DNA of 64,000 nt from NCBI RefSeq assembly GCF_002994745.2, contig NC_037091.1:4209501-4273500 (forward strand), in the 5' to 3' direction. The stretch is from Rosa chinensis. Its lineage: Eukaryota > Streptophyta > Magnoliopsida > Rosales > Rosaceae. A program made the translations under genes and the position numbers. Of the stretch, positions 11,901 to 24,349 are shown piece after piece. Numbering within the stretch: the stretch's first letter is position 1; each line of letters starts with the position of its first letter. The notes under the pieces were generated by a model. The model saw only the letters and a list, made by a program, of their open reading frames with translations. It had not been told where the DNA came from and made no database searches.

Positions 11901-12654
11901 CTTTATTTCAGAAGTCTTGAAGATATAAAGAACCTTCATATGGAACTTCTAAGACAATGTCATTATGCAAGATGGTATATCTGCCATACATAATTACTAG
12001 TCAGTATTTGTAAATAAGTATTTGTACATTACATTATTCATTAGCCTGTTAAATGTCTATTGGCAAACGTCAAAATCTGTCATTATACATGAATCGATTG
12101 TTCTATTCACTAGAAATGTATCACAGATATTTATTATGCCGTCTAGGTTCTGCAATGACATTAATAATTTTACAGGGAGGAACCTCACATCTCCAAGATG
12201 CCCCTCAAGACGATGCACAGCTGGGAAATTCCTTTGCATTTCAGATTTTTCATCAATGGTTTAGATCAAAATCTTGATTCCTTTCAGGAATTGGTACATG
12301 GAGATATGACGAACCTTAGTATAGAAATTTCAAGACAGTTCCATCTGCTAGAGGTATGCTCATCTGCTATTCTCTTGCTACTCCCTCCTCATTTTTATTT
12401 TTTATTTTTTTATTTCCTCATTCATTTTCTGGAACCATTACACAGATGAAAATTCATAGGTGATGATTATAATTCTGGAAAACCAGGCAAAGCTGATGAA
12501 AAAACTTAAATCTTTCCGGAAAGAAGACCAGCAGCTCCAGCATTATTGTTAATGAGTTTTTCTGGATTGGGATCTGAGTGTTGTTTATTTTTTACAAGAA
12601 CTTTGGTTACCATTTGCCATCTTTTGTTTCTTTTCTCTACTTCAGTTTGGGTGT
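11901..12654. other. Intergenic sequence without a recognised gene
   Basis: AT-rich DNA. A stretch at about 12177-12355 is exon-like (a pyrimidine-rich tract and cag before it, gta after it) and has short overlapping open frames, but I do not recognise any product and it could be chance or part of an old UTR. Confidence 0.4.
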
Positions 12655-12740
12655 GTGGTACTTTTTTCTCCTTTGTCCAGGATTTTTGTCCCACTGGGTT
12701 TTAACCGGACAAGGTTTTAACGAGGCCACTCATTAGCACT
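12655..12740 (+). mobile_element. Remnant of a copia element 3' internal end
   Basis: The segment tttttgtcccactgggttt, followed by a broken copy of caaggtttt-aa-gaggc, matches the stretch just upstream of the 3' LTR of the neighbouring copia element (about 30313-30385) but is clearly diverged. It is the trace of a second, older copia insertion of the same kind. No LTR is seen beside it. Confidence 0.6.
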
Positions 12741-12996
12741 CATTTACACGTGGAATTGTTTTTTCAAGTGTTAATTAATGAATCCACTTTAATCAAATAC
12801 GAAGAACTGTCTTTCTATGCAAGCTCGCATTCAATCTCTCTTTTCGGGTGCCAACAGTATCATTATACTATTTGTTCTACTTATAAACGAGTTCCGCCAC
12901 TTGTTGATCTCGTTTTCACTCATATCATTATAGTCTGTGGAAGCCTTGATGAGTTGATGGTAGGTTGTTAATCATTGCGTGGAAGTCATCATAACA

Positions 12997-13001
12997 GTAA
13001 T
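12997..13001. repeat. Copia target-site duplication, left (gtaat)
   Basis: gtaat directly precedes the 5' LTR and recurs at 30640-30644 directly after the 3' LTR. Five bases is the normal duplication for copia integrase. Confidence 0.92.
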
Positions 13002-13219
13002 TGTTCAAGTAAACCCTAATTTGTGTTTGACCCAAACTCTAGGTTACTTGACCTAGTGGTAATAGGATTTAATTAGAAGGATCTAGAATCCTAATCAATG
13101 TAGAATTACTTTCCTTGTATGATTGAGATTCTATGCATTATAATCCTCTATATAAAGAGGCCCCTATCATCAATGAGAATACACAGCGAATTTCTCTCAA
13201 TTTCAGTTTCTCTAAAACA
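13002..13219 (+). repeat. Copia 5' LTR
   Basis: 218 bp, from tgttcaagtaaaccc to tttctctaaaaca, with a TATA box at 13149-13156 (tatataaa). It differs from the 3' LTR (30422-30639) by three transitions only and no indels. Confidence 0.95.
13149..13156 (+). promoter_or_regulatory. TATA box of the copia LTR
   Basis: tatataaa within ctctatataaagaggcccc in the 5' LTR; the same motif is at 30569-30576 in the 3' LTR. It would start element transcription about 30 bases downstream, inside the LTR. Confidence 0.65.
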
Positions 13220-13235
13220 CGTTATCAGCACGAGC
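13220..13235 (+). other. Copia primer-binding region, unusual sequence
   Basis: The sequence right after the 5' LTR is cgttatcagcacgagc. Most plant copia elements have tggtatcagagc here, which pairs with the 3' end of initiator tRNA-Met. This one lacks the TGG that pairs with the tRNA CCA end, so priming from an internal or cleaved tRNA is possible. That is an inference. Confidence 0.45.
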
Positions 13236-13398
13236 CCTAACCCTAGCCCTAAAAACCAAAACTCTTCTCACCAAAAATACCGCAAGCTCCTTGCCCTTGG
13301 TAGCCATGCCGTACGCTTCCCCTGCAGCCCTTGCGCACCTGTGTGCCGCCTACTGCCCCTGCAGCATTGCCGCACGCCTGCTGCCCCCTGCAGCACAG

Positions 13399-13767
13399 CA
13401 GCACGCTCATTGCTGTGCAGATCAGGCTACTTACACGCCACGAAACATCATGTTCGGGACCTCTGATCAAAATCCTTTCTTCATCAAAGTTGTTCATCTA
13501 TGTCTCTTCTATCTGAATTAAAAATTTCAGCCATATTTGAGTCTTTTTGAGACCTGTACACCATTCGAGGTGGGAGCTGTTCAGCATGCTCATTCCTGTG
13601 CATATCAGTCAGTTTGCAAGCCCTGAAACGTCTAGTTACGGACTTCAGATAAAAATTCTTCCTTCATCAAAGTTGTTCACTTCTGTCTCTTCTATCTGAC
13701 CTCAAAATTTAAGCCCAATTAGAGTAGGTTTGAGACCTGTACACCAATCGGAGTGGGAGCTGTTCAG
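13399..13767 (+). repeat. Two-copy 183-186-bp tandem repeat in the copia leader
   Basis: Unit 1 (13399-13581) and unit 2 (13582-13767) share landmarks in order: cagca-gctcat, cttcatcaaagttgttca, gtctcttctatctga, gagacctgtacacca and tgggagctgttcag. They are clearly diverged, so the duplication predates this insertion. It lies in the untranslated leader between primer-binding site and gag. Confidence 0.85.
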
Positions 13768-14283
13768 AAGTGAATCTGCTCCAAATTTCAACAAGTTTGA
13801 TTCGCCTAGGACTGAAGCTCGTCTGCAATCCTACAACGAGGATCGAATATGCTCTTCAATCCTACAACGAGGATTGAATACGCAATCCTAAGAGGTATGG
13901 TTTACTAAAAGTTCCCGTTTTTGAAGTTTTTTTTATTCTTTTTCGCTTCTTTTTCTCGGGGACTTGCAACCTCCCTTCTTCTACCCCCCTTTCTTCATCA
14001 TAGTAGAGACCTAATTAAACCGAACTGTGGGGGTTCGTGCTCACTCCAAGCTTGGAGCTAGCCTGTAGAGTCCTCCAAACTTAGAGTTTGTTAAGAAGAA
14101 ACGATCGACCACAAACATCATTGTTTCGATCTAATCCAACCCCTCTTGGAATCGAATTTCTTGGAAGCGACTACGCTTGGAAATTCCTAATTTCTTAGAA
14201 GCGACTACGCTCAGAAATTTTATTTTTTTCGTGGTAGCTTTTTCCGCTCCGAAACTAACCCTAATTTCTTGTTCTCTTTCAGG

Positions 14284-15339
14284 ATGAGTAACCTGAACAA
14301 ATTGGACTTTGCTCCATTGGGAACAACTAGCTCTGAATATCACAGGTGGGTTCGTGATGTCTGCCAGCATCTCAAGGCCGATGGAATCCTGGATACGATT
14401 CTCGAGCCTAGCCAGGACATGCTAACTGTTGAGCAAGCTCAAGCTTTGGAAGCAAATAGAGCAGCCTTATAGGCAAATAAGGCGAAAGTCATCACCCTAA
14501 TGACTCGTCATATGGATGATTCGCTCCAGTACGAGTGTATAAATGAAGAAGACCCCAGAAGGCTGTGGGTCTCACTCGAAGAAAGATTTGGCAATGTCCG
14601 TGACTTCCTGCTTCCTGACCTAGAAGTGAGATGGCATAGCCTCCGCTTTTGTGATTTCAAGTCAGTTCTTGACTACAACTCGGAAGCACTTTGCATTAAA
14701 TCCTTAATGGAATTCTGTGGTAAAGTGATCACAGATGTGATGTTGATTGAGAAGACTCTTTCTACCTTCCCCTTCTCTGCATTGATGGTTACTAAGAACT
14801 ATCGAATCGATGTTATTACAGAACGAATCACAAGGTTTCATGAGCTCATTGGAGCTATGAATGTCGTTGAAAAGCATGACAACACCCTTGTGAAGAACTA
14901 TAATTCGAGATCCGTGGAAACATAGTATATTCCGGAATCCAATTATAACCGTGCCCCTAAGAGAGGGTGCCAAGAGCAAAAACCTAATCTTAGTGATACT
15001 TCTGGACGTTCTGGTCCATATAATCGCTCTACTTGGGAAGGTAACCGCCAAAATAGGCGAACACGAAACCGAAGAGGTCAATGTGGAAAGAGAGAGGGAG
15101 GCAACGCCTTTGGCCATGTTGGTGGCGCCACCAACACTAAGAGCCATCTAAATGACGCTTTCAAAGCGCCTCAATCAATGGAGTCTGAGCAAAGAGATGT
15201 ATGTTCTCGATGTGGAGTATCCAATCATTGAGCACACATTTGTAGAGCTCGTGAAGAAATTGTCACCGCCTACAAAGCATATTGTCAAGCAAGAAAAGCT
15301 CACTATGTTGAACAAGAAGATCAAGAAGATGATCTAGAG
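14284..15339 (+). pseudogene. Copia gag (nucleocapsid), broken
   Basis: Copia-type Gag that would package element RNA into cytoplasmic particles. The start is ATG 14284 (MSNLNKLDFAPL). The N-terminal UBN2-like region (YHRWVRDVCQHLKADG, later RRLWVSLEERFG) is followed by a CCHC zinc knuckle at 15202-15243 (CSRCGVSNH...AHIC, spacing CX2CX4HX4C). Breaks: TAG at 14470-14472 in an otherwise open frame, TAG at 14923-14925, a frame change afterwards, and TGA inside the knuckle at 15229-15231 where Trp is usual. It cannot make a whole Gag. Confidence 0.88.
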
Positions 15340-16767
15340 TGAAGGGTTGAAGACTACAAATCTGGCTGGGATCAATAGATCGCCAATTCTGTTTAAGTCT
15401 TTTTATTTTCCAAGAGATGTAGGCAATTGCCATATTATTTTTGTAGTAGATGCCTATGGTTTAGTCTTTCTTCAAAGTAGGCGTACTCAATGTAAATGTG
15501 ATGTCTAGAAAGGTTTTGAGATAAGTGGTAATTAAGCGAGTTTTGCTCCACCGACATCTCTCTACTCACCTGGTCACATTTGCGTTGGAATTACCGAAAG
15601 AAGTTAGACGACTACCATTGTTTTGCATTAGCTAGCATTTGGATTAGATTCTCCTAATGGTTAAGAGACGATGATGTAACTTCGTTGGTTTATGAATAAA
15701 ATTTCGAGTTCTTTTCATTATGACTCCATTTTGATTCATGAGCATCTTATTTTGTGACTACGATGGCTGGGCCATTAGTATTAATTCAAGGACATGGAGT
15801 AGCCCAAGTTCCCCTTGCCAAAAGGCACCTTGATTATTGTCGCAAAAGCTCTCTACGCTCATAGGGAAAATCACACTTATGAATAGCCAACGGATTCCAT
15901 GCGAAAACGCATGTAGAGAACAAAAATGAGTTCCTTTGCAAATGCCTCTAACGATTGTAAATAAAGGCGCATCTTAAAGAAGTTTATGTGTCTCTCTAGT
16001 GGACTCTATGTCACTATTCGAGCTATTAAATCCAATAAAGTTATGAGAGAAGATCTCTTGGATTTAGGCACATATTGGCTTTGTCACGACATGATGGATC
16101 ATCCTAGTCATGATATGATGATCCGTCTACCAAAGACTTCACATGGACATCTTTTCTATCGAGCGAAATGAAGCATGAATCAAAAGTTGATTCCTGGACT
16201 AAGTGTGACCGACGTTGCTGCCTAGGGCACTGCCTGAGTCCACCACCAGCCTAGGGCTGGCATAGTCCCTATCCATGACGCCATGGATGGCGTCCATCAT
16301 GGTGATGGCGCCCTTGGTGATGCTGCAGTCACTAACTTGATTCAAAATAGCGTTTCAGGCGCTCAGGCTTAACCAAGATCCTCATTGGTTGCTTCTAAAG
16401 CCTCTCGCTCGTTTTACAAAGCCCGTTCCTTAGGGAAATTAGGACTAAGACCGTCCTATGCAAAGGATATGCAATACTCATTATGTTCTTATAGAGAATC
16501 TGGACTAATATAACCAACTTGCGGACGTTTAAATATCTCATGGGGTTGGTTGATATGCAAACACGCTGGTCACGTGTTGTGCCATTGTCCATCTGTAAAT
16601 ACTGCTTATGCTACACTCCTAGCGCATGTCATATGACAACGGGCTCACTCCCCGAATCATCTTATTCAGTCAATTGGATTTGACTATGCTAGAGAGTTTA
16701 CATCGAAGACTTTCGATGGTTATTGCATTGGGACTAATGTTAGACATTATATTCCCATGAACACACC
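15340..16767 (+). pseudogene. Copia protease remnant and N-terminal integrase
   Basis: A heavily broken stretch. The gag-pre-integrase domain is readable at about 16063-16200 (TYWLCHDMMDHPSHDMMIRLPKTSHGH region, zinc-binding His/Cys area). Integrase core pieces follow at about 16540-16770 in changing frames: a TRWS-like block, an aspartate-containing block (qldyar-efts) and the start of the block that holds the catalytic Glu. The sequence stops at the nested insertion and resumes at 27841. I could not place the protease active site. No functional product is expected. Confidence 0.75.
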
Positions 16768-16772
16768 CAAAT
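16768..16772. repeat. Target-site duplication of the nested large-LTR element, left (caaat)
   Basis: caaat precedes the left LTR and recurs at 27836-27840 after the right LTR, inside the copia integrase. Confidence 0.93.
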
Positions 16773-19700
16773 TGTGGTGACCCGAGAGGGGGGTCCCACA
16801 GCGCCGCGACTTCGAGCCAATGAGGAATCGACATGTCACGAATGGCATCTCGATAGCTCATCAACCCGAAACCGCAAGGCCGTTAGAGTTTAGGTTGTTG
16901 GTTTACAAAACACTTTCTTGAACAAATGTCTCAAAACATTCTAGCAACCGAACAACAAGTTTTCAAAAGCGGAATTTGAAATGGGCTAAGAGTTTTGGGC
17001 TTGAAATCGGAGCCCAATTTGGAGAATAAAACAATTCACTAAATAACTACAAGCATGGGAGACGCGCCCCAGGGTTACGGGTCTCCCGGAATTTGTGTAA
17101 GCGAGTAGGAAATAAATAAATAAATAAATTAGTAAGAAAGTAAATAAATAAGTTACTTCGAAATCCGATAATGGACCCAAAACCGTACTTTTGTAAAGAC
17201 AAAGAGGAATACGCCAAGCCGGGCCATGTGCCTCTCCTATACGCTTCCCGACCACATGCTCAAAACCTGCACACTGTTGTAGGGGTGAGCTTTCGTCCTC
17301 GCATGCCCAATAGGGGCCGACCCAACCATGCTAGGTTTGAAAATAATAATATACTTGAAAATATTTACTACATAATATTGTGCACGTTTATCGAAAAATA
17401 CTTTAAAAATAGGCAACCACAAACATTTATTTCTTTTATAAAGCATATGCAGTATGCTTCACACAATTTGGAGCTCCGAGATACTTACCTGCCGGCTAAT
17501 ATAAAACAAATCAGTGACCGACCTGGTTCGTCCTGAATTCGAGAACCGGCCAACTACTCTGTAGTACTTCCGACTACAAGTAGCGAAAGTGTCCATTTCC
17601 TGGCCCTGAGTCTCCTATGACTGGTTCACTGTCTATACCATCTTTCCTCGACAAACATAGGAGCACGGCCCCCTCCGGAGGTTCACGGTTATCGACACCG
17701 TGGGATCCCTAGGAATCTAAGCGTCTAGGTCCCATTCACTTTCAGGTCACAAGTATAAACATACAAGGGTACAGTATCTCAACATGCAAGTCTAGCCTCG
17801 GTTTTCGCAATTAGCCATTATCAGTTCTGAAAACATATGTATCACGAGGCATCGACTAATGAACAACCAAAAACGTACTTGCAGGCAACATATTAATATA
17901 CTAGAGCATTCCACATATAGAAAAGCCTCTAACAAGGAAGGGACAGCTCACCCTACCTGGATATGGAGTGCTCGCCCAATCTTAGCCTCGTTTCCGACTT
18001 TCGATACTTCTTCCAATTTCATGTGCACACGCTCGAGTCCTTTAACAAAAAGTATATCCGATAAGTAACTAATTCATAACTCACTTGCTTAATTTCTTTA
18101 TGAGTTACCCATTTAACTTGAATCGATATTTAATGGTAACCATTCCCGAACAATTCACTTAACGTAGTAAACTCATTCGGGAGATGGTGATCACACTTCT
18201 TTCCGTGTTAAAATTTTGGTCAACCAGTTTGACCTCAATTTATTTAGCCTTTAAACCTTAAGCAATTAAATAGCAACCACCATTCCCGATTAATTTCATT
18301 ACACGATAAATTCGGGATATGATAGGTTTGGAATATTTCTATTCACGGACCTTAAATTGAACATCCCACATATTAATTCACTTATCCCAAAACCGGTCCA
18401 TTCTTATTTACCACTTTTCTCATGCATTTGACCAAACCAACGATTCCATTCTTATTTTACATTTCGACGTTGATAACAAATTCATCCTTTTAATTCTCAA
18501 GACAATTCTCCTCTATTCAATAAGCCGATTCATGCCAAGTTTCCAACATAACATTTAATACACAAGCAGCATAACCATATCTCGTTTTGTTTACTTAGTA
18601 ATGCCATAACTTCTATCAATACAAACAGCACACAACCATTTAGATCCCAAAATGCACAGTCCCCTTACCATTCTTCTTTTCCAAAACAGAAACCAGTTTC
18701 GTCGCAGCTGCAATTCCACCAACAGTCACTCGAATTCCTGGCAGCAGGACAAGTTTAATAATCCAATTCTTAACCAAATTCATATCCAACACAGAGTTCA
18801 TGACCCTTACCTCAATCCATTTTCAATGGAAACTGACCCAACAGTTCTTCTTCTCCAAATCTTCAAACTCTCAGATTCCAAATCTCAGGATTTCCAAAAT
18901 CTCTCAAAGCAGAACAACAACTTAATTAATTAATCCCAACGTCCAAACAACAATCAAACTCATAACTCAAAGACCTGCATTCCTTACCCATTTTCAGTTC
19001 TGCCGAGACCATAATCTCCATAATGTGCTGCTTCTTGCAGTCTTTCTCGGTTCTTCATCCTCCCATCACGAACATAAATCAAAGCCAAGACCAGAATGCT
19101 TCACTCTCCGATCTGAATTCCATTATTTCCTCAAGCCCAGAAAACCCAAGGTTAGAAAACCGACTTCTCTATGAATTTGAATTCAAATATCCAACGAACA
19201 GGGCTAGAGAACGTCTTACCAGGACAAGGGATTAAATCGGCGGTATACACGGCGGAGCTATGGCGGTCTACGCGCCAGCGGCGGCGCGTGTAACGCGTGC
19301 GGTGGCCCTGGTCGGAATCGGAGGTCGGCGTCTCAGAAACAAGTGGGTAGTGAGGCGCTGATTACATCGAAGGAGGTAGTTTAGCTCGATTTGGACTGGA
19401 GGTTGGGGAACGAAGGCATGCAGAGCTAGCTACGAGTTTCGGCGAGCTCGTACGGCGTTTCCCGGCGTCGGAGATGAAGAGGGCTCCCTGGGTTTTACTC
19501 CCCTTTGCTTGCTGAGTAGAATGACAGTGGCGGAGGGCGAGGAAATCGTCGGAAAATCGATGAGGGTCGAGGAACAGTGACTCGCAGTTTTGGGTTGTCG
19601 CGTGCGAAGGAGGACGGTGGTGCATGGCCGGGATTTTGGTGAGGTTTGGGTCGGAATTGTGTTATGGTTCGAAGGGTGGAGGTGGTGACGAGAGGTGGTG

Positions 19701-20258
19701 GCCGGAGATGGGATTTTCTCGGCGGTGCAGAGAGTGAAGATGAGAAAGAGATGGGTTGAGAGAGAGAAAAGAGAGGTACGGTCGAGAGGGGAAGAGAGAG
19801 TTTGGAGACCTTGGGGTTTCTCTAACCCATTTATTCATAGCCCATGCGAAAAGTCCATTTTGCCCTTGCGACAAATTACGAAACTCTTCTAGCTAATTGC
19901 TTTCGGTTTTGGGTTCATAGCTTTTCTTTCACTCGTTTTTCGTCGGAAACTTCCTAAGTTAGTTCTCGACCTCGTCCTAAACCTAAAACTCGTTTTCGTT
20001 AGAACTAAAAATTAAAATCGTCACTACAAGTCTACAACTCAATTCGCCTTCCTTTCAAATTTGCTTCAATGAACTTTAGTAACCTTCTAGGCCCATATGA
20101 AAGAAATCTCGGCCCAAACCTAAATCATAAGGCCCAATAAGTGGTCTCGACACCAAAAACTATTTCCAAAGTCAATTCCTTAACTTGTATCACCTTGCGA
20201 AAATCTTATTGGCGAAAAATTAGCTTTTAAAATTAAACAAAATTTTCGGGGGCTCACA
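16773..20258 (-). repeat. LARD-like element 3' LTR (left copy on +)
   Basis: 3486 bp, exactly the length of the other LTR (24350-27835). The only difference I found is T at 19757 against C at 27334. It contains a short (taaa)n run at about 17108-17130. The small open frames on both strands are short, repeat in both LTRs and resemble no protein I know. Confidence 0.95.
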
Positions 20259-20271
20259 CTCCACCCCCCTT
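20259..20271 (-). other. Polypurine tract of the LARD-like element
   Basis: Read on the minus strand this is aaggggggtggag, directly before the LTR start tgtgagcc. It would prime plus-strand DNA synthesis and it fixes the element's orientation. Confidence 0.85.
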
Positions 20272-23200
20272 AAAATAAATTTCGTCCTCGAAATTTGCCC
20301 AATGCATGAATGAGTGAGGTTACTTCTTTTCGCCTCGGACTTTAATGTGTACAAGACATAGTTTTACCTTCCTCTGATACCTTTTGAACCTTTACCTTTC
20401 ACATGGTTCATCTTACTTCACTCATGAGGATGACCTCATCAAACTCTATAACCATTTGTTTTTCACAAATTGCACTTTTCCTCTTTCACATTGTGTGTGT
20501 ATGTGCAAACATTTGATTTCATAGTCTCACCCAACTCCTTTGAGCTCCATACTATGGGCTATGGCATTATCGCTTCAGCGTTTCTGAAAAGTGCAATAAG
20601 CCTTAAAACAAATCGGGGACTAACACTTAGTCACCCACTAGCCTTAATAACAACATACTGCAAAGCAGTGGTAAATCCACTTATCAACCTCGTTTCCACA
20701 ACTAGATGACCAACACACTAGTGTAAGAATTTCTCAAGCGTTACTTGTAAACAATTCACGTGGAATACTCCATCACGCATCAAGTTAAGCAACATAATGA
20801 CATTCGTAAAACTTTCACAATTTGTGCTCCCATTAACTTCATATCCCCATTCCGGAGCTATTTTTACCACTTCACCAAGTGTTCCTATTATACACTCCAT
20901 AGGATACACTTTATTCCGTGAATCATGATTCTTTTCGATAAGTAACTCGATGAATAGCAACTTCGTTGCAGCCATGCGATAATAGCTTACTTTTCAAAAT
21001 AATCAGAAACAAATTGACGTCTACTCCCAAGTCCCAATTAACGAGAGTAGAAAATTACTCGGGAATTTGAGCCTTAATTTATAAGTAGCAACCAAGGAAT
21101 GAAACAAAGCTTCTTTGCATGTCTAACATAAATAAGTTTCGTAGAACGTCACTACGAATGACACGTCAACGATGTCATCACTGACGTCAACCTCGTAGTT
21201 ATCAACTATCTTGGTTGTCAAACCTCATACACCCTAATTCGTAGCTTAGCGGATACTGTTTACTCCATGAACAAACAATTGTGACAGCTTGTCCAAATGA
21301 CATCGAAACCAAGCACACGATTCAGTAGACCTGATAACACATTGTAAAATCGCAACAACTAGGTATCTACTACACGTCATGAGACGCCAAACAATAGGTC
21401 ACTTGATATTGACCGAACAAACCGTCCAATGCTCAAGGCATCAAGTTGCAACAATACATTTCGATAAGGCTCAACGAAATTCGAGGATCACCAATCGAGG
21501 TTGACTCCTCGGAATTTGCAAAGTTCGTAGCATTTCCTTTCATGGTCCCTACCTTGAACTATCATTTTTACCCTTACGAACTCGTTTGGTGTCAAAACTC
21601 AAAAATTAAATCATAAGCGCTCCTTCAACTTTTGGTCAAGCCAAAACAGTTGAATCGGTTATAAGTACTTTATTTCCTTATGTCCTCGTTTGACAACCAG
21701 AAAAAGTAATTTCCCAACATTCTGTTCTAAAGTAACTCTTTACTTTCAAAATGAGTGTCCCGAGTAAATTCGTAGGTGAACAAACATTCTTCCAACCACC
21801 AGTTTTACATAAAAAGAATAACCAAACAGAAAAGAAAACCACAACGAGTTTAACACTTCACAGTTTCCAAGAAGTTGGAAAATAATTTTGAATGGGTTCA
21901 CAACTAAAATTTTAGATAAGCAATTTCAACCAAATCCCTAGATTCAAATCTAGAAATGCTGACTGAGACCGTCGTCAAAATTTTAGAAATTTAAAAGTAG
22001 TAGAGGTAGGATAAAACTACATTTCAAGTAGCTGCAGAGACAAATAGTAAAATTCTCGAAATTTCAATTTTGCTTGAAAACAGACTAGAGAAATTTTCAA
22101 CTTTTGCACTTTTCGAACAAGATTTGTTGGCAAGAACCTTTAGGTAGGTAAGGGAATAATTTCAAATGCATTTTGCTGAAACAGCCTGGAAGATAGTTTT
22201 GAGTTTGTTTTCAAAGTCTAGGCTGCAGAACTTCTAAAGAATCTAAATTGTTCGAGCTTCGTAAAACAAAACATTTTATTAAGGAAAACTCGATTGTTTA
22301 AGTAGTCTCTTGACTTATGAGGAAAACATTTTGAGTAATGCAAGAGACGAAAATCAATGTTTGTAGTAAGAAGCAAGAATGTAAAACAGTTAATGCAAAC
22401 TCCTGGTGTGGAAGAAATGTTACGAATTCCTTGTCTCAAAAGCGAACACGTGGGGTAAATGCATAATTTGTCACCTCGATTCCCGAGCTTGTACTCGTAT
22501 TCGCATTTTACCTTGACATGCCTCGAATCCTGGTGTAGTGGATTTCTCCTCAAGCAAACTCAGAAGATACATCTATCCGGGAGAGCTACTGTTGACTTGC
22601 GATTTTTCTTTCAATTCGAGTCTACAAAGGTTCATACTTACGTTCCTAATTAGGGTATACCTCTTCAAACAATTTCCCTACTAAGGTATCGAACCGAAGC
22701 TTTAGGCTCAACCACGCTAATCATCGTCATCAAGAGGAAACTAACTCGAACTTCAATCCTTTAAGGTAACGAAACCTTTAGAACGGTTGTCCCAATAGTA
22801 GACCCATGAGCTCGCCAATTACACACAAGTTTTTTTTTTTTTTTTTTCAAACCTTTCTCGACTTTTCTTTTCTCTTCTTCTTCTCTTTCTTTCTTTCTTC
22901 TTCTTTTTTTTTTTTTTTTTTTTTTTTTGGGGCGAAGCCACAGCATGTAGTTCTACATGGCACGTTGACCGTCTTTCTCCACATCCCTGTAGAATGAGGT
23001 CTTAAATCGACTTTTGAATTTTCAAATACTCCTTGACGTCACTATTTCAACTTCATTGTAACCACGTATTCGAAGTTGTTTTTCAAGAGTGCGCTACCAA
23101 CTCGTCCACGTTCCGAAATTTCGTGGCGGTATTGACTTCAAAGAAATCAAAGATTCCTTGTAGTAAAGAAAACTGGCTGCTAAAGTTATAATCCTTTAAA

Positions 23201-24331
23201 GATCTTTTCTTGACCACTTTTAGAGATGTTGCTAGTACCGCAATCATTTATTTTCCCAACAATTTCCCTGATTATAGGGAACACAATGGTAACCCAAGAA
23301 TAGTTTCTGTGACTCTACTAGTCTTTCCTCGATTTCTTGGGTTTCCCAACAAAACAATACTGTCAACACAACAGCACAATATTAGATTTTCCAAAGCAAC
23401 AAGCCTTCATATCGTTCCACCAATTAACAACAAGATTGGGGAGATGCCGAGCTCAAACAATACTTAATTTCATGTTTGTGTTGCCTTTACAAGTTTCCCC
23501 GTTAGTCCACTACTTGGGGAACACTTGAGAGGTGTCTACCTTACTCGAAAATCACATCTTCTTTCCGTAGAGCATCGATGGGGAACCGCTGCAGTCGGGC
23601 CATCGCTCGGAAGGAAGAAGAGGAAATCGAGTGAAAATATGAACACCACTGATCCAAATGACTGTATAGAGGTCATTATCTCACTTTTTACTCAAATTTT
23701 CACTTTGATCCGCCCAACTCTATATTTTTCAATACGTGCAACAATATATGTAGTACAACAACTTTAATCCACCCATAGAATTTACTGTATAACACTAGCA
23801 TGGGGGTACACAAATATTCCTTTCAACTTCATCTCTAACCTACTTTTCCGAGAATCAACTTACCCAATGTAACCTGGTTAACTCCTTAATGCTCAACCCC
23901 CTAATAATTTACTCGACACTATCCAATTTTCATACTTACTACCTTTGGAGCGTTTGTGGTCGAGTGGCATCATGACGGCATTGGCAATTTAAAAGTTAAA
24001 CCAAACTTTAAAGCACCACAAGGAAACAAACAAAATTCTTTTTCAAGGAACCTCAAATGTACCTCTACATTTTAAATCCATTGGAAATTCTTTTAACGAC
24101 TTGGAAGACGGAAGTAGCCTCAATGAAAAATATTTGCAAGCGAAATAAGGCAATAGGGTATCCTTCGGGAAGAATAAAATAAAGGAGGGACGTTAAAACA
24201 TATTTTTACCAACATACTTTAAAATGTCCAAGAAATTCGAGCGTTTTGCCCAACCAAATTCGACACTTGAAAAATATGAGAAGGGTTGCTAGTTTTGCAA
24301 AAACGATTTCAAAAGTATTTCGGAACCTAGA
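20272..24331 (-). other. Non-coding interior of the LARD-like element
   Basis: About 4 kb without a Gag zinc knuckle, protease DTG, RT YxDD, integrase or chromodomain motif on either strand. The longest open frames are about 110 codons and not protein-like. It includes a pyrimidine tract at 22830-22928. Its function, if any, would be as RNA (packaging, dimerisation). Confidence 0.8.
22830..22928. repeat. Long pyrimidine tract
   Basis: Two T runs of more than 20 flank a TC-rich stretch; purine-rich on the element's own strand. A low-complexity tract, liable to length errors in assembly. Confidence 0.85.
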
Positions 24332-24343
24332 GCTCTGATACCA
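24332..24343 (-). other. Primer-binding site of the LARD-like element (initiator tRNA-Met)
   Basis: The minus strand reads tggtatcagagc, the standard complement of the initiator tRNA-Met 3' end, six bases inside the LTR at 24350. It shows that the element runs leftward. Confidence 0.92.
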
Positions 24344-24349
24344 CTTTAC

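Noticed and set aside
13119..13521. A Cys/Ala-rich open frame in the copia leader
   Set aside because: It overlaps the LTR and leader repeat, has no ATG-context support, and copia elements have no gene there.
16986..17536. Open frames of 89 and 121 codons, perfectly repeated at 24563-25113
   Set aside because: The conservation is due to the near-identical LTRs, not to selection; no known domain.
22761..22997. Lys/Arg/Glu-rich or Phe/Ser-rich short proteins
   Set aside because: These are translations of the pyrimidine tract.
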